Source: Phialocephala subalpina (lineage: Eukaryota; Ascomycota; Leotiomycetes; Helotiales; Mollisiaceae). From it: a stretch of 64,000 nt of DNA. The first letter of the stretch is position 1. Every line of letters begins with the position of its first letter. The stretch spans positions 277,770 to 341,769 of the forward strand of contig FJOG01000020.1 in NCBI GenBank assembly GCA_900073065.1, given 5' to 3'. The notes beneath the pieces are model-generated. The model made no database searches. It was not told the origin of the DNA and was given only the letters and a program-made list of their open reading frames with translations. A program made the translations under genes and the position numbers. Below are positions 57,752 to 64,000 of this stretch, in pieces.

Positions 57752-58276
57752 GCTTCTTTGCTAGTGTTGTGAACTGGCTGAGCTGTGAAAGCGCGAGCGA
57801 GCTCGAGCGTGTAGACAGGGCTTAGCGTGTATTGAATTGCAACATCATGGAATGCCGAGTTGAAAGGACTAGCCCAAAGTAGCTAGCGTGGTTTTGACAA
57901 CCTTATCAGTTTTTCTATCCTTATCAGTTTCATTTGATGATAGGTTTTTGGATCTCGCTTCGAAGGCCTTCGACGTGCAACAAAAAATCTCGCAATGTCC
58001 TAGAACAATTGGGACATTCAGACAGTCGAGGCGAACATGAGACCTTGAATATCTGGGAATGATGGTGAGCATATCAGACTTCGTGATAATATGCAAGGGG
58101 TGTCAGGAATTTCTCTTGGAGTGGAAATTCTCACGACTTGCGTTCTACTATCCTATATACACCTCTCTCTGTCTATGAATCGTCCACAATGACACAAACC
58201 CACAGCTCTCCCAGAGCAAAATCGTCCATCACCACCTTCTAAAGTCTATCCCAGCTTCAACAATCTCACATTCTTA
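57752..58276. other. intergenic, nothing recognised
   Basis: Promoter side of MED4 and 3' side of the flavin-reductase-like gene. No gene-like frame. Confidence 0.45.
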
Positions 58277-59005
58277 TCAAATCGACTGCTCATACAGTGT
58301 CGCCCCGTTCTCAACCACCATGACATTAACACCTGTCCCTTCAACCCTGACCTCAGCCTTCGTCCACGGTCGATACTTCTCCTCATCAATCGTCGCCAAC
58401 TTCGACACCACAGCCTTCCTCTCCTTCAATCCATACATATCCTGGAAGCTCATAATCATCGGCTTCCACTTATCAGCATCAACCCGATTCTCATACCCAT
58501 CCATCCTCAGCTGATCCTCAACATGAACTCTCAAAATCTTGACCTCAAGCGCAAGCACAAGTCCGGCACGACCTGGGACGTCCTTCATCATCTCATGTAC
58601 GTCAACTAATTCCACTTCCATCTGTACCGGGCATTCCTGAATACAAGGCGGGTTGACCAAGTCCGAAGGAATAGCAGTGAGTCCAGCAACTCCAAACTTG
58701 TCTTTGACATGGCGGTATCCGCGACTCTGCTTGCTCTCCGAAACAGGATGGACTCCCGTTGTTTTGGCAAGAGCGTTGATCTGATCGCCCATTGTATCAT
58801 CGGCCAGGTTGAGAACACATTGCTTGGTGCGTTGTAGATTGATGGTTGTTTTGGAGGAGGCGTCGAGACCGAGCATGCAGCGGTGACCGAGCCACCAGGC
58901 GGAGGAGATTGGCGCGATGTTGGGGGTGCCGTCTTCATTTTCGGTGCTGATGAGGACGACGATGGATCCCCAGTAGAGGATTGCGGGGGAGATTGCGGTG
59001 TGCAT
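58277..59005 (-). CDS. flavin reductase-like (FMN-binding split-barrel) protein
   Basis: Intronless, 242 aa from the ATG at 59005 (MHTAISPAILYWGSIVVLIS). The split-barrel hallmarks are LISTENEDGTPNIAPISSAW, MLGLDASSKTTINLQRTKQC and VLNLADDTM, matching the FMN-phosphate loop and core of the flavin reductase/DIM6-NTAB group. Later segments are PVQMEVELVDVHEM and LALEVKILRVHVED. Such proteins reduce flavin or act as FMN oxidoreductases on small molecules. No targeting signal from this start. The upstream in-frame extension to 59131 is hydrophobic but probably leader. Confidence 0.87.
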   Translation of the reverse strand: MHTAISPAILYWGSIVVLISTENEDGTPNIAPISSAWWLGHRCMLGLDASSKTTINLQRTKQCVLNLADDTMGDQINALAKTTGVHPVSESKQSRGYRHVKDKFGVAGLTAIPSDLVNPPCIQECPVQMEVELVDVHEMMKDVPGRAGLVLALEVKILRVHVEDQLRMDGYENRVDADKWKPMIMSFQDMYGLKERKAVVSKLATIDEEKYRPWTKAEVRVEGTGVNVMVVENGATLYEQSI

Positions 59006-60300
59006 AGTGTCTGAGTGCTGTTGATAACTGGAAGATTGGACCTGAGAAGCGTTGAAAAGTAAATGAGCTAGTCTTACAAGCTCAAAGGGAAATACTGGTG
59101 TATTTATACATAACTTCCAAAGGAGTTCCATGATGCTGAGTTTTGTTCATCTCCGCGCAGCTTTCAAAATTTGATAGGAAGTGGAGACCAGGAGTCATAT
59201 TGAACCTGAGAGACTGTGGATTTGCTGTGAAAGTAGCCATACGATACCCATCACATCCCCAGGATGGTACATGAAATTTGCACACGAATAGACTTGTGCT
59301 GTGAGATGTTGCTCCGAGATCCTGATCCTCGCACTCTGATTGGTCATATCGCGGTCAAGTCCGAAAGATGGTTCAGATCGACTGATGAAGCGATTTGAGT
59401 CTCTAAAGGGGTCATTTCGTCGGCACGTATCATTCGTTACTTTGGAATCAAGAAGATACTTTAGACACAGTACCTCCGGGCTCAACTCTCGCAAGTGACC
59501 AAGGGAGAAAAGTGCATGAACGTACGTGCAAGTGTATTGACCGAACAAAGAATGCCACGCGATAAAGTTCATAAATTCGAATTCTGCTCTCAAAAAGACT
59601 TCTTTCCCTTCATTCCGAGGTCAGGATATGCAGTTGCTCCTCAAGGAATTTTCGAGGCTGAGGATGAACGAAGGTCGAGCTCTCGACTTGTCGCGATCGG
59701 CCAAAATGTTTCAGATATCACCATGTGTTTCAAGGTTATCAACAACCTCATCTCTCCACGAACATCTCCCACAACCCAGGCTTTTATGGTCATCTCGGAC
59801 TTCAACTTTCGATCTCTTAATAATTGATATCGCAGCCAATCTCTAGAAGTATTTTTTAGAAGCCTTATCACCGCCTCACTTCGAGGTTTATCTAACATTC
59901 GCTCACCGAGTTGGAGTCACCTTCTCGATCATTAAGATGTGTCCAGTCAGCTTTAGATCCGCGTTGCTCATGTATTTGGTCTCATTGGCTCGTATTACGA
60001 CGCTTGTCCAGTGCGGCTGAAGAACCCCCAAGAAGCCGCAATTTGACCTAAAGCAGGAGCAGGTGCCAACGGTCTCTGCAGATAAGCACTAACCCACTTC
60101 CTTGGGATTGGGCTTCGAAAAGGGGAGGCCGCATTGGCTATAAGTATCGACGTACTTTCTCATTAACTAATTTCTTTCTCAGCTGAAATCTTGGTGTTCC
60201 TGTTTTGCTTTCTCGCTGTTGTGTTGTGCTGATTTCGAGGTTCTTAAATTTGCATTTCCTGCTCGAGATTCTATTATCGTTGCGTTGATAATCTCTCACA
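59006..60300. other. divergent intergenic region, nothing recognised
   Basis: 1.3 kb between the flavin-reductase-like gene (minus) and the hemerythrin-like gene (plus). No gene-like frame or repeat. Confidence 0.45.
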
Positions 60301-61203
60301 ATGGGCCAGTCACCAACCAAAATCACAAAACAATGGGCAGACAGTCCCTTCCAACTCCTCGAAACCCCTCGAAAACGCTGTAACGTACGTCTCCCCTCCT
60401 CCTTCAACCCCAGCCTATCTCACAATTCCAGATCACAGACCTAAAAACCGAACCAAAATCCATCTGCGCCGCCACAGAAATGGCACTAATCCACAACGTC
60501 TTCATCCGAATCCTAAACTGCATCTACCTCCAAGCCCCCAACATCTCTCCCTCAAACCCCAAAGACGTCAAGGACTTCGCAATCTTCATGCGTGCCTGGT
60601 GCATCACCATTCATGAACATCACGGCAACGAAGAGAAGTATTTCTTTCCTTGGCTTGAGAAAGAGATTGGGAAAGAAGGGTTTATGGAGAAGAATGTGGT
60701 GCAGCATCATGCTTTTAATCCTGGGTTGGAGAAATTTGAGAATTATGTGGAAAGTCTGAGGGAAGGGAAGGAGGAGTTTGATGGGGAGAGAGTGGTTAGC
60801 TTGATTGATGGGTTTGGGACTACTTTGACGGATCATCTTAAAGATGAGATTGTGACTTTTGAGGCACTAGAGGAGTACGAAGGGGTGATTGATTGGAAAG
60901 CTTGGAATCAGATGTTGCAGGATATTGCTTTGAAAACTGCTGATACGGTGGGTTCTTTTCGTAAATCGTATTGCAAGCGAGACGACTTTGCTAATGCAGT
61001 TGAAGGCCTACGAGATCCCAGTGGTGATGACGAACTTCGATGTCCCATTCGAGGCTCCGTATCATCAGGCTGTTTGGCCAACTATCCCATGGTATGCCAT
61101 GATTGTGTTTCGCTGGGTCTATATCCCCAGGAACAAAGGTGCCTGGAGATTCTCGTGTTGTGATAGTTATGGGATACCCAAGGAATTGGAGTTTGTGGAC
61201 TAG
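60301..61203 (+). CDS. hemerythrin/HHE-domain-like protein
   Basis: Exons 60301-60384, 60432-60947, 61000-61203 (804 nt, 267 aa). A four-helix HHE-type cation-binding domain is indicated by ATEMALIHNVF, then ITIHEHHGNEEKYFFPWLE (His and Glu ligands), VVQHHAFNPGLEKFENYV and LTDHLKDEIVTFEAL, in order. The C-terminal part (LKAYEIPVVMTNFDVPFEAP, WPTIPWYAMIVFRWVYIP) is conserved in fungal relatives and ends ELEFVD. A bound di-iron centre is inferred, perhaps with a role in oxygen or NO handling. Introns are short and their borders follow the protein. Confidence 0.87.
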
Positions 61204-62955
61204 CGATTATAAAGAGTTGAAATACAGGTTTTGGACTTGGTACTTTCCACAGTCCTCGCAGATATTCTAGCCCACCGATGACCCTGCCGAAACATTCATT
61301 GTATACTGCATAGCAGAATTTCTCGAGAGGTACCTTCGACGAGAGTATATCTATACCCGACGACAAACACAGATTCCGGTTCGATTTTATTGATGGTAGG
61401 TGCAATGTTGGCAGCAAAATATCTCAGGAAAGGACACTTTTCGAGAGAAGAGGCTCGGTGGCTATCCAGTTCGTGTCGAATCATTACTTCTATCCTGAAC
61501 GTTTTGCGGTCCGCGTGGACACGGTAGAATAAAAAATCCAGAGCTCCCAAATCACTGAAGTGGAGCTCATAAGTAACGCTCCAGGTTTATGTGTGCTGAC
61601 GAGAGCTGCTGTCTTGTTTTATGCCGTGATCATGAATTCCAGATAACTCAACCCAACAGATATCATGTGCTTCGAAGTTGCACAAGAGGATGGATAATGC
61701 TTGGCAGTGCTATGAAGCGACAAATGCAGTATGCTTCTGCTTCGCCTTCCATGACGGGGACATTAAACCTCACATCAATAGGCTTTGCCTCATTAAAGAC
61801 AACGAACTCTTTCAACAAGGATCTCCTGACTTGTCATTCATATTGCGGCTCTTCTCCAAGACCGGATCGCCACTAGACAAGAGATGGCCTTGGCGGGGTA
61901 AAGAGCTCACGCAACCCTCACAATGACGCTGACCAAGACCTTTCCAAGAAATCCCTCCTGCATAACATCCAAAACAGCAGATTCCAGCCTCGCACAAAGA
62001 TCTCATTTCTCAGCAAACAGAATGCATGAGACGAACCCAAAGTTCCATTGGCAGGGAAGACGGCTAGACTCCATAGCCGCCCAGAACTCTTGACTTGCAC
62101 AGCCCCAATTTCTGTGCTAACCGCATCAAGCAACACCCCTCTCTGCACCAACCTCACTCTGCACAGCACAACTCGGCGGGGAGCCTGTTCGCCTCACTCC
62201 ACTCCATGACATAGCGACAGCAAGAATCTTCCACCTGGACCACCGACGACCTAGAACACAGCCTGCTGGACCCAGATATTGACCAAGTGCGACTGCTCCC
62301 TCTTTTGCGACGACCGATTGCGACTAAGGCATCTCCTGGAGAAGGTGTGACGACGACCTGTTTGCGCGATCCCCAACGAGTATCTTAGCCACGACGACTG
62401 CGATTCCTGGTTTGCAGATTTGCTTTGTACCTGCATTATCTTGATTGAGGCTTCTGGAGACATCTCAGATCAAGAGGAGGATAGAAGGATAGATTGTATT
62501 GCTGGTATGTTTTGGCGCCACGATTTGGAGGGATCCCATTGCTGACGGTCATGCCTTGTGCAGGATTCATCGAGCCTCCCGAACATACCGAAGAGACAGA
62601 TTGCAAAGCAAAGGCGATTTTGACAAATTGGAAGAGGAATAGAGCTGTATGGACTATATCCGTCTGTCCAGGGACTGGAGTTGACCGTTTATTGCGAAAG
62701 CTCAGACTGCATTGCCTACCTCGACAAATTGCTGTATTGGAACATTCAGACGAGTAGGAATCATATGTATGTGAACTAAGCCTTGAACAATTCACCGGGC
62801 AGAAGACAAGGCTGACTCTTCGGCTCGCAGTCACTATTATCCATATCCCTCTTATCGATTAATCTGATTTCAAACGACTTGCTAAATCCACCAACGTTGT
62901 CCTACGGACCACAAACGAACACGCCTACACCCAGTTTCGGAGGACAAGAGCAAAG
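61204..62955. other. long intergenic region upstream of NCS-1
   Basis: 1.75 kb with short open frames only. The last 700 bp are CT/GA-tract-rich and may contain a long 5' leader of the NCS-1 mRNA. No other gene recognised. Confidence 0.45.
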
Positions 62956-63751
62956 ATGGGCAAATCGTAAGCAGGCACTTCGGATGCGCAGGACAAGGCG
63001 GGCGACCAAGATGCGAACACCGAGCTGACGTGGCGCAACAGGCAATCCAAGCTCTCGCAAGAGCAACTGAACGAGTTGCAGCGCTCAACTCATTTCGACA
63101 AGAAGGAGTTGCAGCAATGGTACAAGGGTATGCTACATATCTGCGACCAATATTTTGCGTTGTGCTAAGTTCTATGTGCAGGTTTTTTAAAGGATTGTCC
63201 CTCCGGCATGCTCACCAAGGATGAATTCCAAAAGATATATCGGCAATTCTTCCCATTCGGCGATCCCTCTTCATTCGCAGACTATGTCTTCAATGTCTTC
63301 GATAGCGACAAGTCCGGCTCGATCGACTTCAAGGAGTTCATTTGCGCATTGAGCGTTACAAGCAGGGGAAAGATGGAGGATAAGCTGGATTGGGCATTCC
63401 AACTTTACGACATCGATGGTGACGGAAAGATCAGCTACGATGAGATGTTGGCTATCGTTGAGGCTATCTACAAGATGGTAAGGCTTCCCTCCCGCATCGA
63501 ATTACGGTCACGTGTATCTATTCATTCAATCTCCTTTTCTTCTGAAACTCGAAAGCTAACATCCCACCAAGGTCGGATCAATGGTCAAGCTCCCCGCCGA
63601 CGAAGACACCCCCGAAAAGCGAGTCAAGAAGATCTTCCGCATGATGGACAAAGACGAGAACGGCTCCCTAGACATGGAAGAATTCAAGGAAGGCAGCAAG
63701 CGGGACGAGACGATCGTATCGGCTCTCTCTCTCTACGATGGTCTGGTTTAG
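62956..63751 (+). CDS. NCS1: frequenin / neuronal calcium sensor 1
   Basis: Ca2+-binding regulator of phosphatidylinositol 4-kinase, acting at Golgi and plasma membranes. Exons 62956-62966, 63042-63127, 63182-63477, 63572-63751 (573 nt, 190 aa, exactly the family length). The 11-nt first exon gives the N-myristoylation start MGKSQSKLS. EF-hand 1 is degenerate (the CPSG turn), as in all NCS proteins. EF2 [14 protein letters not shown]3 [12 protein letters not shown] and EF4 [12 protein letters not shown] are complete. The C-terminus [10 protein letters not shown] is the canonical end. Confidence 0.97.
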
Positions 63752-64000
63752 TCCGAGTCAGAGTGGTTCGTTTTCCTTTGGTGGCGTTTTTCTAGAGCGT
63801 GTGCTGCTCATTTGTATTATGGATTCATGGTTGCGACGCGATGCGATGAATTGAGCTGAGTTGACGATGAGATGCGAATGATTCTATTTTCGTGGCGTGG
63901 ATGATGGAGGGGATGGGAAGAGCAAAATCCTAGAGAACTGCGAGGCAAAGGGATATATGAATGAAAGACATGCAACTCAAACTCAGCTAGTGGCTGTGAA

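Overview
The window is nuclear DNA of a filamentous ascomycete (Pezizomycotina). The evidence is short 47-130 bp GT-AG introns with CTAAC/CTGAC-type branch sites, fungus-specific families (SYP1, BIR1, TAM41, MED4, DUR3, DUF4360, fungal hexose transporters), a RIP-like decayed gene, and long intergenic spacers. Overall gene content and style suggest Leotiomycetes, but this is an impression and no marker gene proves it. Coding coordinates below are splice models built by hand; for nearly all of them the exon lengths sum to a multiple of three.

Left part (1-18,040): a stop-riddled vWA-domain pseudogene; three same-strand metabolic genes (peroxisomal enoyl-CoA hydratase, class A FAD monooxygenase, MBL-fold hydrolase); the 3'(2'),5'-bisphosphate nucleotidase MET22; a perfect 250-bp tandem duplication that carries the promoter of a small six-cysteine secreted protein whose start codon reads ACG; then a convergent pair of mitotic genes, MAD1 (spindle checkpoint) and BIR1 (chromosomal passenger survivin homologue); and a secreted DUF4360 protein.

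Middle (18,041-41,180): a gene-poor stretch with a decayed gene remnant, a Gly/Ser/Gln-rich small protein, the endocytic adaptor SYP1, a CDK-like kinase, mitochondrial TAM41, a GH3-PA14 glycosidase, and an acetamidase divergently paired with a broken DUR3-type urea transporter.

Right part (41,181-64,000): a candidate four-exon secreted protein, decayed genes and repeat-like DNA, a kinase-like pseudogene, two unrecognised genes, a hexose transporter whose first exon lies in a second perfect 250-bp tandem duplication, a bZIP factor with a disturbed central frame, MED4, a flavin-reductase-like protein, a hemerythrin-like protein and frequenin/NCS-1.

The most notable signals are the two unrelated tandem duplications of exactly 250 bp, each at the 5' end of a gene (new biology or a signature of assembly error), two homologous introns inside one FAD-monooxygenase gene (an introner-like intron gain), and several recently broken genes next to intact partners.
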